Shown: positions 15,172 through 23,005 of the stretch, piece after piece
Numbering within the stretch: position 1 is the first letter of the stretch
How the letters are laid out: each line of letters begins with the position of its first letter
DNA from: an uncultured bacterium
GTDB lineage: Bacteria > Bacillota > Clostridia > Lachnospirales > Lachnospiraceae
DNA: 36,343 bases
Assembly: GCA_946061355.1 (NCBI GenBank)
Contig: CAMGRE010000001.1
Coordinates: 1-36,343 of the forward strand
Direction: 5' to 3'
Notes under the pieces: generated by a model
Seen by the model: only the letters and a program-made list of their open reading frames with translations
Told to the model about the DNA's origin: nothing
Database searches by the model: none
Made by a program: the position numbers and the translations under genes

Positions 15172-17262
15172 ATGTACAAGACTTACACAATGGATCTTGC
15201 CGGCAGAACACTTAAGGTAGAAATCGGCAAGGTCGGCAAACAGGCAAACGGATGCGCATTTATGCAGTATGGTGATACTACGGTATTAAGCACCGCCACT
15301 GCATCAGACAAGCCCAGAGACGGGATCGACTTTTTCCCGCTGAGCGTTGAGTATGAGGAGAAGCTGTACGCTGTAGGCAAGATCCCCGGAGGATTTAACA
15401 AGAGAGAGGGCAAGGCTTCCGAGAATGCGATTCTGACAAGCCGTGTCATCGACAGACCGATGCGGCCTTTGTTCCCGAAGGATTACAGAAATGATGTGAC
15501 TTTGAATAATATGGTAATGTCCGTTGATCCGGCGTGCCGTCCGGAACTTGTGGCTATGCTGGGTGCCGCCATTGCGACAAGTATTTCAGACATTCCGTTT
15601 GACGGTCCCTGCGCCATGACACAGGTGGGGATGATCGATGGCGAGTTTGTCATCAATCCGTCCCAGGAGCAGTGGAAGACAGGCGACCTGAATCTGACGG
15701 TTGCTTCCACCAGCGAGAAGGTCATCATGATTGAGGCAGGTGCGAATGAGATCCCCGAGGCAACCATGATCGAGGCAATCTATAAGGCCCATGAGGTAAA
15801 TCAGACACTGATTGCTTTTATCAATCAGATCGTGGCTGAAGTCGGCAAGCCGAAGCATGAGTACACAAGCTGTGCGATCCCGGAGGAGATGTTTGCGGCA
15901 ATGCGTGAGATCGTTACGCCTGAAGAGATGGAGACAGCTGTATTTACCGATGAGAAGCAGGTAAGAGAAGAGAATATCCGCAAGGTGACAGAGAAATTTG
16001 AGGAAGCATTTGCAGACAACGAGGAGTGGCTTGCAGTGCTTGGTGAGGCAGTATATCAGTATCAGAAAAAGACTGTCCGCAAGATGATCTTAAAGGATCA
16101 CAAACGTCCCGACGGACGTGAGATCACACAGATCCGTCCTCTGGCAGCAGAAGTGGATGTAATCCCGAGAGTTCACGGTTCTGCGATGTTTACCCGTGGG
16201 CAGACACAGATCTGCGATGTCTGCACGCTGGCGCCTTTGTCTGAAGCGCAGAAGATCGATGGCCTGGATGAAAATGAAGTAAGCAAGCGTTATATGCATC
16301 ATTATAATTTCCCGTCCTATTCTGTAGGGGAGACAAAACCTTCCAGAGGACCGGGACGCCGTGAGATCGGTCATGGTGCACTGGCAGAGAGAGCGCTGAT
16401 TCCGGTACTTCCTACACCGGAAGAGTTCCCGTATGCGATCCGTTGTGTGTCCGAGACATTCGAGTCAAACGGTTCCACATCAATGGCTTCCACCTGTGCA
16501 TCCTGTATGTCACTGATGGCTGCCGGCGTGCCGATCAAGAAGATGGTGGCAGGTATCTCCTGCGGTCTGGTGACAGGCGATACAGATGATGATTTTGTAC
16601 TGCTTACAGATATCCAGGGACTTGAGGATTTCTTTGGCGATATGGATTTCAAGGTAACAGGTACAACCGAGGGTATCACGGCGATTCAGATGGATATCAA
16701 GATCCACGGTCTGACCAGACCGATCGTAGAGGGCGCGATTGCCAGATGTCGTGAGGCGAGACTCTTTATCATGGACAACTGCATGAAGCCTGCGATCGCA
16801 GCGCCCAGAGCAGAGGTTGGCAAATATGCGCCTAAGATCATTCAGGTCAAGATTGATCCGGAGAAGATCGGTGATGTGGTTGGACAGAGAGGCAAGACAA
16901 TCAATGAGATTATTGCCAGAACAGGTGTCAAGATCGATATCACAGATGACGGTGCGGTTTCTGTATGCGGTACAGACAAAGCAATGATGGATCAGGCGAT
17001 CGATATGATCAAGATTATCACGACAGAGTTTGAGCAGGGTCAGATCTTTACCGGAACTGTTGTCAGCATCAAAGAGTTTGGTGCATTTATCGAGTTCGCT
17101 CCCGGCAAGGAGGGCATGGTTCATATCTCCAAGATTGCAAAGGAGAGGATCAATCATGTTGAGGATGTGCTTACACTGGGCGATAAGGTGACAGTGGTAT
17201 GTCTCGGCAAGGATAAGATGGGACGTATCAGCTTCTCTATGAAGGATGTGGCACAGCAGTAA
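15172..17262 (+). CDS. pnp: Polynucleotide phosphorylase (PNPase)
   Basis: PNPase is a trimeric 3'-to-5' phosphorolytic exoribonuclease central to mRNA decay. The 696-residue product contains two RNase PH domains (about 10-145 and 310-530) separated by a helical domain. The active-site acidic pair is Asp486 and Asp492 in GLEDFFGDMDFKVTG, the same numbering as in E. coli. The KH domain has GDVVGQRGKTINEI (about 564-577) and the C-terminal S1 domain has FTGTVVSIKEFGAFIEF (about 624-640). AAAGGAG precedes the ATG. The rpsO terminator separates it from rpsO, so expression probably depends on read-through and on the leader stem-loop. Confidence 0.97.
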   Translation: MYKTYTMDLAGRTLKVEIGKVGKQANGCAFMQYGDTTVLSTATASDKPRDGIDFFPLSVEYEEKLYAVGKIPGGFNKREGKASENAILTSRVIDRPMRPLFPKDYRNDVTLNNMVMSVDPACRPELVAMLGAAIATSISDIPFDGPCAMTQVGMIDGEFVINPSQEQWKTGDLNLTVASTSEKVIMIEAGANEIPEATMIEAIYKAHEVNQTLIAFINQIVAEVGKPKHEYTSCAIPEEMFAAMREIVTPEEMETAVFTDEKQVREENIRKVTEKFEEAFADNEEWLAVLGEAVYQYQKKTVRKMILKDHKRPDGREITQIRPLAAEVDVIPRVHGSAMFTRGQTQICDVCTLAPLSEAQKIDGLDENEVSKRYMHHYNFPSYSVGETKPSRGPGRREIGHGALAERALIPVLPTPEEFPYAIRCVSETFESNGSTSMASTCASCMSLMAAGVPIKKMVAGISCGLVTGDTDDDFVLLTDIQGLEDFFGDMDFKVTGTTEGITAIQMDIKIHGLTRPIVEGAIARCREARLFIMDNCMKPAIAAPRAEVGKYAPKIIQVKIDPEKIGDVVGQRGKTINEIIARTGVKIDITDDGAVSVCGTDKAMMDQAIDMIKIITTEFEQGQIFTGTVVSIKEFGAFIEFAPGKEGMVHISKIAKERINHVEDVLTLGDKVTVVCLGKDKMGRISFSMKDVAQQ

Positions 17263-17281
17263 TAAATAGAAATACAAATAG

Positions 17282-17307
17282 AAATGCCTGCCGACGGCAG
17301 GCATTTT
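17282..17307 (+). terminator. Hairpin terminator directly after pnp
   Basis: AAATGCCTGCC (17282-17292) and GGCAGGCATTT (17296-17306) form a perfect 11-bp stem with a GAC loop. It begins 20 bases after the pnp stop. The U-run is short, and the A/T ends of the stem may serve both strands. Confidence 0.75.
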
Positions 17308-17331
17308 GCATATGCAGACATATCAAAGGAG

Positions 17332-17368
17332 GGAGCCATGGCAGATGTTACTGCCATGGCTCCTTTTT
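17332..17368 (+). terminator. Second strong terminator after pnp
   Basis: GGAGCCATGGCAG (17332-17344) and its perfect complement (17351-17363) flank a 6-base loop, followed by TTTTT. It sits 26 bases from the 3' end of the convergent minus-strand gene. On the minus strand no U-run follows, so it acts mainly on the plus strand. Confidence 0.85.
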
Positions 17369-17393
17369 GCTTCATAGAAGCTGTTATGGGGAG

Positions 17394-17639
17394 TTAGATT
17401 GCTTCGTGGAAGGTACGTGAAATAACATCTGCCTGCTGTTCGGGGGTAAGCTTGATGAAATTCACGGCATATCCGCTGACACGGATCGTCAGCTGAGGGT
17501 AATTCTCAGGATGCTTCTGTGCATCGAGAAGCATATCTCTGTTTAATACGTTAACATTCAGATGATGTCCGCCCTTTGTTGCATAGCCGTCCAGTAAAGA
17601 TACAAGATTTTCAACCTGTGCTGTGTTTGCTGCTGTCAT
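17394..17639 (-). CDS. Stand-alone glycyl-radical protein (GrcA/YfiD-like)
   Basis: This 81-residue protein is almost entirely the glycyl-radical domain of pyruvate formate-lyase. It has HLNVNVLNRDMLLDA (residues 26-40), YPQLTIRVSGYAVNF (47-61) with the predicted radical glycine Gly56, and EQQADVISRTF (67-77). In E. coli the spare-part protein YfiD/GrcA binds PFL that has been cut by oxygen at its glycyl radical and restores activity. The same role is inferred here; the catalytic Cys-Cys half of PFL is absent. I start at ATG 17639, with AAGGAG 8 bases upstream; an ATG two codons earlier is too close to that site. It is the only minus-strand gene, convergent with pnp and divergent from spoIIIA. 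No PFL or activase is nearby. Confidence 0.88.
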   Translation of the reverse strand: MTAANTAQVENLVSLLDGYATKGGHHLNVNVLNRDMLLDAQKHPENYPQLTIRVSGYAVNFIKLTPEQQADVISRTFHEAI

Positions 17640-17702
17640 AATCATCTCTCCTTTTCTTTTATAAATTTTAATAATAGTATTGATTCCTGTTTCTTTAATA
17701 TA

Positions 17703-17731
17703 ATAATAGCAATAATTCCTATTTTTGTCTA
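17703..17731 (-). promoter_or_regulatory. Sigma-A promoter of the glycyl-radical gene
   Basis: On the minus strand, TAGACA (17726-17731), 17 bases and TATTAT (17703-17708); both hexamers differ from consensus at one position. The region is very A/T-rich. The leader is about 55-60 bases. Confidence 0.55.
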
Positions 17732-17741
17732 TCCTTATTTG

Positions 17742-17770
17742 ACAAATTATTGTGTTTTATTAGATACAAT
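17742..17770 (+). promoter_or_regulatory. Candidate distal sigma-E promoter of the spoIIIA operon
   Basis: The -10 GATACAAT (17763-17770) matches the sigma-E consensus CATACANT at seven of eight positions, with ACAAATT as a -35-like element 14 bases upstream (17742-17748). A TTGACA at 17739-17744 overlaps it but has only a poor sigma-A -10 (AGATAC). Confidence 0.35.
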
Positions 17771-17833
17771 CCGGGTGAAAAATCTGAAGTGGATGGATGA
17801 CTTTCAGCTTGTCCGTAAACTGAAAAAAATCAG

Positions 17834-17861
17834 TCATAAGATGGACAGCTTATCATATATT
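17834..17861 (+). promoter_or_regulatory. Candidate proximal sigma-E promoter of the spoIIIA operon
   Basis: TCATAAG (17834-17840), 13 bases and CATATATT (17854-17861) resemble the mother-cell sigma-E consensus (KMATATT, 13-15 bases, CATACANT). Transcription would start around 17868-17871. That places the ribosome-binding site GGGGGG and the TTG start of spoIIIAA immediately downstream. In Bacillus the spoIIIA operon is sigma-E-dependent. Confidence 0.5.
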
Positions 17862-17894
17862 AGGATAAGGAACATGGACAAGGGGGGATTGACA

Positions 17895-18839
17895 TTGAAT
17901 CGGAAGCAGGAAATTCTTGGACTGTTCCCTGAAAATCTGTGGGAACGTTTATGCGAGACAGCCAAATGTGCGGAAACATTGCAGGAAATCAGACTGAGAG
18001 CAGGCAGACCGGTATTTCTTGTGAAGGATCATACAGAACATTGTATCGGTATGAAAGGAGAAATCTTAACAGAGACTTCCGGCGCATGGATCCTGCAGTC
18101 CGGTGAGCTGGATAGTATTTTAAATCATATATGTCACTATTCCTTATATGCATACGAGGAGGAACTTAGAAGAGGGTTCCTGACTGTACCGGGAGGGCAC
18201 CGGGTAGGTGTGGCAGGCAGTGCCGTGCTTAAGGAAAACGGAGAAATCCTGTCACTCAAGCATATCTCCGGACTGAGCATCAGGATTTCACATGAGATCA
18301 AGGGAGTGGCGGATTCTATCCTTCCGCGCCTGTATGAGGAAAAAGAATTGCAAAATACCCTTATCCTTTCGCCACCCGGATGTGGCAAGACGACGATGCT
18401 TCGGGATATGATACGCCAGATTTCCGATGGGAGCAATGATTGTCCCGGGAGAAATGTAACCGTGATCGATGAGCGTTCGGAAATTGCCGGCACTTATATG
18501 GGCATGGCGCAGAATAATGTTGGGGCAAGGACGGATGTTCTGGACGGGTGTCCCAAAGCGCAGGGGATGATGATGGCTGTTCGTTCCCTGACGCCGGATG
18601 TCGTTGCGGTTGATGAAATCGGAGGCAGGGAGGATGTTGCGGCACTGAGTCAGGTGCTCTGCTGCGGAAGCAGGCTGATCGCTACAGCGCATGGGAGCTG
18701 TATGGAGGATCTTAAGAGAAAGGACTGGATGAAACCTGTTCTGAGAGAAGGAATGTTCGGGCGGATTGTTGTGCTGGGACGAAAGCAGGGCAAATGCATT
18801 GTTTTGGGAATCTATGATCGGGATGGACATCATGTGTAA
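17895..18839 (+). CDS. spoIIIAA: SpoIIIAA, AAA+/secretion-type ATPase of the spore channel
   Basis: SpoIIIAA is the predicted motor ATPase of the SpoIIIA-SpoIIQ channel between mother cell and forespore, related to type II/IV secretion ATPases. From TTG 17895 the product is 314 residues (Bacillus about 307). It has Walker A GCGKTT (162-167) in LSPPGCGKTTMLRD and Walker B VVAVDE (236-241), with DERSEIAG in between and a C-terminal TAHG segment. The TTG start has AAGGGGGG 7 bases upstream and begins NRKQEILGLFP. An ATG at 17874 would add seven residues but would sit almost at the predicted transcription start. It overlaps spoIIIAB by 8 bases. Confidence 0.93.
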   Translation: MNRKQEILGLFPENLWERLCETAKCAETLQEIRLRAGRPVFLVKDHTEHCIGMKGEILTETSGAWILQSGELDSILNHICHYSLYAYEEELRRGFLTVPGGHRVGVAGSAVLKENGEILSLKHISGLSIRISHEIKGVADSILPRLYEEKELQNTLILSPPGCGKTTMLRDMIRQISDGSNDCPGRNVTVIDERSEIAGTYMGMAQNNVGARTDVLDGCPKAQGMMMAVRSLTPDVVAVDEIGGREDVAALSQVLCCGSRLIATAHGSCMEDLKRKDWMKPVLREGMFGRIVVLGRKQGKCIVLGIYDRDGHHV

Positions 18840-19350
18840 GCTGATCGGCAGCCTGTTTCTGGTCGCCGGAACGACAGGAATCAGTTTATGCTGCTGTGCA
18901 CAGATGCGCAGAAGGATGATTGTTCTTGGAAGACTGCAAAGGCTGTTTGAATTGATTTACAGTCAGGTATCCTATTGCAAGGAGCCGTTGCCGGAGATAT
19001 GCAAGGCTGTCAGCAGACAGACGGATGGCAATTTTAGGCATATGCTGATGGAGATGTATGAGACTTGGCAGGGACATCCGGGAACACCTTTCCCACAGAT
19101 ATGGAAAGAATGCAGCGGAAGGTATGGTGAAAGATGGGGATTGAGGAGAGAGGAGCAGGCTTTTTTAGAAAGTTTTGGCGCACGGTTTGGGTATGCAGAC
19201 TGTGAGTTCCAGGAACGATCCATGGAAGAGGTTATAAATGATCTGTCAAAATATATAGAAATGTACGGGAAAAAGAAAAATGAGAGAGAACGGATGATTA
19301 TGAGTTTTGGAATCATGGGAGGACTGTTATCGGTGATCATATTGGTCTGA
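18832..19350 (+). CDS. spoIIIAB: SpoIIIAB, stage III sporulation protein
   Basis: This is a membrane-anchored component of the SpoIIIA complex with a fold related to the type II secretion protein GspF. From ATG 18832 the product is 172 residues (Bacillus 171). It has an N-terminal hydrophobic helix (KLIGSLFLVAGTTGISL), a cytoplasmic helical region and a C-terminal hydrophobic segment (GIMGGLLSVIILV). GGATGG lies 5 bases before the ATG. Longer in-frame starts at 18823 and further upstream would run into spoIIIAA. It overlaps the spoIIIAA stop by 8 bases. Confidence 0.9.
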   Translation: MCKLIGSLFLVAGTTGISLCCCAQMRRRMIVLGRLQRLFELIYSQVSYCKEPLPEICKAVSRQTDGNFRHMLMEMYETWQGHPGTPFPQIWKECSGRYGERWGLRREEQAFLESFGARFGYADCEFQERSMEEVINDLSKYIEMYGKKKNERERMIMSFGIMGGLLSVIILV

Positions 19351-19368
19351 CAGAAAAGTCCTTTCTGT
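19350..19368 (+). other. Short hairpin between spoIIIAB and spoIIIAC
   Basis: ACAGAAA (19350-19356) and TTTCTGT (19362-19368) form a 7-bp stem with a 5-base loop. It begins on the last base of the spoIIIAB stop and ends just before the AGGAGG ribosome-binding site of spoIIIAC (19372-19377). It may influence translation or processing; no U-run follows, so it is not a terminator. Confidence 0.4.
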
Positions 19369-19382
19369 GACAGGAGGAAGAA

Positions 19383-19577
19383 ATGGGCGTTAGTCTGATT
19401 TTTAAAATAGCGGCAGTAGGGATTCTGGTAACCATACTGAGTCAGGTGTTAAAACATAGCGGAAGAGAAGAACATGCTTTTTTGATCAGCCTGGCAGGAT
19501 TGATTCTGGTGCTGTCATGGATTGTCCCCTATATTTATGATCTGTTCACAACCATACAGAAACTGTTTTCGCTATAA
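19383..19577 (+). CDS. spoIIIAC: SpoIIIAC, small membrane protein of the SpoIIIA complex
   Basis: The 64-residue product has two transmembrane helices, SLIFKIAAVGILVTILSQVL and the segment LISLAGLILVLSWIVPYI, with a short KHSGREEHA turn between them. The family is short (Bacillus 68 residues) and is thought to form part of the export platform with SpoIIIAD and SpoIIIAE. AGGAGG lies 5 bases before the ATG. Spacing to spoIIIAD is 26 bases, containing CAGGAGGG as its ribosome-binding site. Confidence 0.93.
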   Translation: MGVSLIFKIAAVGILVTILSQVLKHSGREEHAFLISLAGLILVLSWIVPYIYDLFTTIQKLFSL

Positions 19578-19603
19578 CAATTTTTCAGGAACAGGAGGGA
19601 AAC

Positions 19604-19990
19604 ATGGAGATCATAAAGATTGGTTTCTTAGGTATCACAGGGGTGCTTCTTGCGGTATATTTCAAATCGATCAAATCAGAATACGGGATTTACATCGGAA
19701 CAGCCACAGGACTTTTGATCTTTTTCTGTGCCATGAAGAATCTGACTTTTTTTATGGAGCAGATGCGTCTGCTCAGCATTTTTTCGGAAGAGGAAAATGG
19801 TTTCCTGGAGATTTTGTTTAAAGTGGTTGGAATAACATATGTTTGTGAATTCTGCGCCGGAATCTGTAAAGATGCAGGTTACAGTGCCATCAGTGGTCAG
19901 CTTGAGATCTTCGGGAAAGTAATGGTACTCCTGACGGGACTTCCCATTTTATTATCCGTTATTCGTACCATTGAAAATTTCAGAGGGTGA
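19604..19990 (+). CDS. spoIIIAD: SpoIIIAD, membrane protein of the SpoIIIA complex
   Basis: The 128-residue product (Bacillus about 133) has about four hydrophobic helices. Recognisable family blocks are the N-terminal IIKIGFLGITGVLLAVYFKS, the middle FKVVGITYVCEFCAGICKDAG (split at residue 20) and the C-terminal LPILLSVIRTIENF. It is probably part of the membrane platform together with AC and AE. CAGGAGGG precedes the ATG. The spoIIIAE ATG follows the stop after only 3 bases. Confidence 0.93.
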   Translation: MEIIKIGFLGITGVLLAVYFKSIKSEYGIYIGTATGLLIFFCAMKNLTFFMEQMRLLSIFSEEENGFLEILFKVVGITYVCEFCAGICKDAGYSAISGQLEIFGKVMVLLTGLPILLSVIRTIENFRG

Positions 19991-19993
19991 GAT

Positions 19994-21052
19994 ATGTATT
20001 ATTGGGAGGAAGAAATACAAAAAATCAGCTGCCAGATTGAAAAATTGCTGCCCGGAGGAGGAGCAGGCGCAAGTGATCGGCTGGACGATGTCTTTCGGCT
20101 TCTTCTGCAGGGAAAGGTATGGGAGGTTCTGCAGCTTATGTTCCATGATATTAAGGGGATGTTTTTGAACGAGGCAGGCGGTATGGTGCAGTTGGTTGTT
20201 CTTCTTTTGGGGGTGGGTTTGATTGCGGCACTTCTGCTTCATTTTACAGAGCTGTTTGAAAACCGCCAGATCGCCGATATCGGTTTCTATTTTGTCTATT
20301 TGTTCCTGACATTGATTCTGATCGGAATATTTGAGGTCATCATGGAGACCGGAGAAGCGCTGATGGAACATATTCTGCTTTTTTTAAAGCTGTTTATGCC
20401 GTTGTATTTCATGGCAGTTGGTGCAGCTTCCGGCGTGACAACATCCTTGCTGGGGTATCAGCTTGTGCTTCTTTTGATCTGTGGAGTGGAAATAATATTT
20501 GCAGGCGTTCTGATGCCCATGATCAAGGCGTATCTGTTTCTTGTTCTGATGAACGGTCTGTGGATGGAAGAGAGACTTCATATGCTGCTGGATCTGCTGA
20601 AGCGATGTATCGGATATCTGTTGAAACTGCTGATAGCGGTCATAACAGGTATCAATGTGGTGCAATCATTAATAACGCCTGTTATAGACTCCGTTCAGAT
20701 GACTGCGCTACAAAAAAGTATTGCGGCAATACCGGGGATCGGGACACTGGGAAGCAGTGTCGCGGAGATGATGGCAGGATCAGCGATATTAATCAAAAAC
20801 AGTGTCGGCGTCATGGCAGTTCTTTTGTTGTTTCTGATCTGTGCGATACCGGTGGTAAAAATATGGCTGCTGTCCATGACACTTAAACTGGGAGCGGCAC
20901 TCTGCAATATTGTCAGTGACAGAAGGGTGACATCGTGCATGGATCAGGTGGGCGAGGGAGGATTGTTGGTGTTTCGGACGGTGGCTGCAGCCTGCGGATT
21001 GTTTTTTATCACAATTGCAATTGTATCAATCAGTACAAACAGAGGTTTTTGA
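19994..21052 (+). CDS. spoIIIAE: SpoIIIAE, polytopic membrane protein of the SpoIIIA complex
   Basis: This is the largest membrane component of the channel. The 352-residue product has about seven to eight hydrophobic segments, starting with VQLVVLLLGVGLIAALLLHF at about residue 66. Family blocks include FFVYLFLTLILIG-like and LFMPLYFMAVGAASG regions and the late SVGVMAVLLLFLICAIPVVK. The 65-residue N-terminus is hydrophilic with no signal peptide, whereas Bacillus SpoIIIAE (about 399 residues) is described with one. GAGGGTGAG lies directly upstream of the ATG. The stop TGA shares one base with the ATG of spoIIIAF. Confidence 0.92.
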   Translation: MYYWEEEIQKISCQIEKLLPGGGAGASDRLDDVFRLLLQGKVWEVLQLMFHDIKGMFLNEAGGMVQLVVLLLGVGLIAALLLHFTELFENRQIADIGFYFVYLFLTLILIGIFEVIMETGEALMEHILLFLKLFMPLYFMAVGAASGVTTSLLGYQLVLLLICGVEIIFAGVLMPMIKAYLFLVLMNGLWMEERLHMLLDLLKRCIGYLLKLLIAVITGINVVQSLITPVIDSVQMTALQKSIAAIPGIGTLGSSVAEMMAGSAILIKNSVGVMAVLLLFLICAIPVVKIWLLSMTLKLGAALCNIVSDRRVTSCMDQVGEGGLLVFRTVAAACGLFFITIAIVSISTNRGF

Positions 21053-21648
21053 TGAAAACAGATGTTTTTGAAATTTTAAAGCGTGCAAGTGTTTTTATGA
21101 TTCTGGCACAGGCGATCATACATTTCAGGCCATCACCTGTCTACGAAAAATATATCCGTTTTCTGGCTGGAATAATGACGGCTGTTATATTATTTCTCCC
21201 GATGATGGAAGTGTTTCGAAAAGGTGTGCAATATGATTACTGGGACAGTCTTGCAAAGTGCAGAGAGAAGGTGGAGAAGGCTTCACTGGAAAATCTGTCC
21301 GTGCAGGATATTTCCGACAATACATATATTCAGACGGTGGAGGAAGAAATCAGGGATACAGTCAACGAATCTTTGGCAGATGAAAATATAAAGGTGAGCA
21401 GAGTAGAGCTGCTGGGAGTGATCGATGGGAGAGACGGAAAGACAGAGAAGACCGGAATCCGGATTTATATGCGAAAAAAATCAGGACAAGACACAGATAA
21501 TAAAATAGCAATTGATATTATATCGGTTGGAGAAACGCGGGAGGACGGCGGCGGATCGGAGAACACAAAGATGAAGGAGAAAATTGCGAAAATTCTGCAG
21601 ACAGACAGTGACAATGTGGAGGTGGTGATCCTGGATGGAACTTCATGA
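21052..21648 (+). CDS. spoIIIAF: SpoIIIAF, ring-forming SpoIIIA protein
   Basis: From ATG 21052 the product is 198 residues (Bacillus about 206). It has two N-terminal transmembrane helices (about 13-30 and 38-56, around RPSPVYEKYIRFLAGIM). These are followed by a soluble domain in the intermembrane space with a ring-building-motif fold, as shown for Bacillus SpoIIIAF. AGAGG lies 7 bases before the ATG. Longer frames reaching into spoIIIAE are not real extensions, because the start fits the family N-terminus exactly. The last 14 bases overlap spoIIIAG. Confidence 0.9.
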   Translation: MKTDVFEILKRASVFMILAQAIIHFRPSPVYEKYIRFLAGIMTAVILFLPMMEVFRKGVQYDYWDSLAKCREKVEKASLENLSVQDISDNTYIQTVEEEIRDTVNESLADENIKVSRVELLGVIDGRDGKTEKTGIRIYMRKKSGQDTDNKIAIDIISVGETREDGGGSENTKMKEKIAKILQTDSDNVEVVILDGTS

Positions 21649-22282
21649 GTGGATCGGAAAGATGTTGGGCGGGGAACACGAGGATGGAGATAAGAAGAGA
21701 GAGCACATTGAGAAGCGGCGGGAGCAGTTTGTGATACTGGCACTTGCAGGCGTGCTGCTTCTGGTTATTTGTTTGCCTGTGAAGAAGAATGGCGGAATGG
21801 GAACAGGACAATCATTACAGTCGTCTGACCAGAATAGTGAGACACCCTTGGAGGAAGATACAGCAGACCGGACATCGGATTACGGGGGCCGGATAGAGAA
21901 GGAACTGGAGGGAATACTGCAGTATATGGAAGGCGTGGGCAGAGTAAGGGTGATGGTTACGCTGCAGTCAGAGGGAGAGGAAATCGTGGAAAAGGACAGA
22001 CCGGCTGCCCGTACGAGCAGTACGGAGAGCGATTCGGCCGGCGGGAGCAGGAGTTCGAGCGATATGGATACGGATGAGACAACTGTGTATGTAACGGATT
22101 CAAATGGGACACAGACACCTTATGTGAGAAGGAGGGACAATCCCAGGATAGAAGGGGTTGTAGTTGCTGCTTCGGGCGGCGGAAATGCGGTGGTGCAAAA
22201 AAATATAAAGAGAAGCATTCAGGCATTATTTGGAATTGATGAGAATAGAATTGTAGTAGTAAAAATGAAAACCGGAAAGTAA
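21635..22282 (+). CDS. spoIIIAG: SpoIIIAG, ring-forming channel protein
   Basis: SpoIIIAG forms a large ring in the space between mother cell and forespore membranes. The 215-residue product (Bacillus 229) has one transmembrane helix (about 30-48, FVILALAGVLLLVICLPV). A disordered linker follows, then a domain starting YGGRIEKELEGILQYMEGVG with a Ser/Asp/Gly-rich insertion (about 125-145). The C-terminal half has YVTDSNGTQTPYVRR and VVVAASGGGNAVVQKNIKRS, matching the family's beta-triangle and ring-building motif. It overlaps spoIIIAF by 14 bases; GGAGGTGG is upstream. Confidence 0.93.
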   Translation: MELHEWIGKMLGGEHEDGDKKREHIEKRREQFVILALAGVLLLVICLPVKKNGGMGTGQSLQSSDQNSETPLEEDTADRTSDYGGRIEKELEGILQYMEGVGRVRVMVTLQSEGEEIVEKDRPAARTSSTESDSAGGSRSSSDMDTDETTVYVTDSNGTQTPYVRRRDNPRIEGVVVAASGGGNAVVQKNIKRSIQALFGIDENRIVVVKMKTGK

Positions 22283-22294
22283 GGGGAGAAGAGC

Positions 22295-23005
22295 GTGAAA
22301 AACGTATTGAAAAAAAATCAGATCATGATCACGGCACTTGCCATTATGATCGCAGTCGCGGGATACCTTAATTTTGCAGGGACAAAGCTTAGTGATGAGG
22401 AGCTGCTGAAGGTATCGGGAAAATCAGTCGTGTCCGAAAATGATGAACAGGTTGCAGAAGGAGAGGTGCTTGATGAACTGGAGACTTTTGGAGACTATGA
22501 CAGTGCCGCTCTTGAAATATCCGATGAGGATACGGATATGGAAGCAGCAGCCGCAGACATCGGTCCGGAGGAAGCCGGACTCAAAGAGATAGAAAGCCTG
22601 GACACGGACGATGTATCAGAGACGCCCGGGGAGGCAGTCTTTACCTCGAGTACAAATGTGAATACACTGGAATCCGCCAGATTGTTGAAGGAACAGACGA
22701 GAGCAAAAAACAAGGAGACCCTCCTTGATATCATTAACAGCGCCGAGATCTCAGAGGCTCAGAAGACAGGCGCTGTGGAGGAGATGATAGCGCTCACCGA
22801 CATTGCAGAGAAAGAAACCGCGGCGGAGATCCTGCTGGAGGCAAAGGGATTCGAGGATGTGGTTGTCAGCATCAGCGATGAGGGAGTGGATGTTGTGGTC
22901 AAGGCACAGAGCCTGACAGACGCCCAAAGAGCCCAGATCGAGGACATCGTACAGAGAAAGACCGGCACCTCACCGGAGAATATTATAATTAGTCCTGTCA
23001 ATTAA
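22295..23005 (+). CDS. spoIIIAH: SpoIIIAH, mother-cell partner of SpoIIQ
   Basis: SpoIIIAH has a YscJ/FliF-like extracellular domain that pairs with forespore SpoIIQ across the septum. The 236-residue product (Bacillus 218) has an N-terminal transmembrane helix (about 9-28) and a long acidic linker (about 45-120). The conserved domain (about 125-236) includes SARLLKEQTRAKNKETLLDI, AAEILLEAKGFEDVVVSI and the terminal TGTSPENIIISPVN. The start is GTG 22295 with AAGGGGAG 7 bases upstream. It is the last gene of the spoIIIA operon; no U-run terminator follows. SpoIIQ is not in this window. Confidence 0.94.
   Translation: MKNVLKKNQIMITALAIMIAVAGYLNFAGTKLSDEELLKVSGKSVVSENDEQVAEGEVLDELETFGDYDSAALEISDEDTDMEAAAADIGPEEAGLKEIESLDTDDVSETPGEAVFTSSTNVNTLESARLLKEQTRAKNKETLLDIINSAEISEAQKTGAVEEMIALTDIAEKETAAEILLEAKGFEDVVVSISDEGVDVVVKAQSLTDAQRAQIEDIVQRKTGTSPENIIISPVN

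Noticed and set aside
17369..17381. GCTTC-ATA-GAAGC mini-hairpin between the pnp terminators and the glycyl-radical gene
   Set aside because: The stem is five base pairs with no U-run on either strand. It may be chance.
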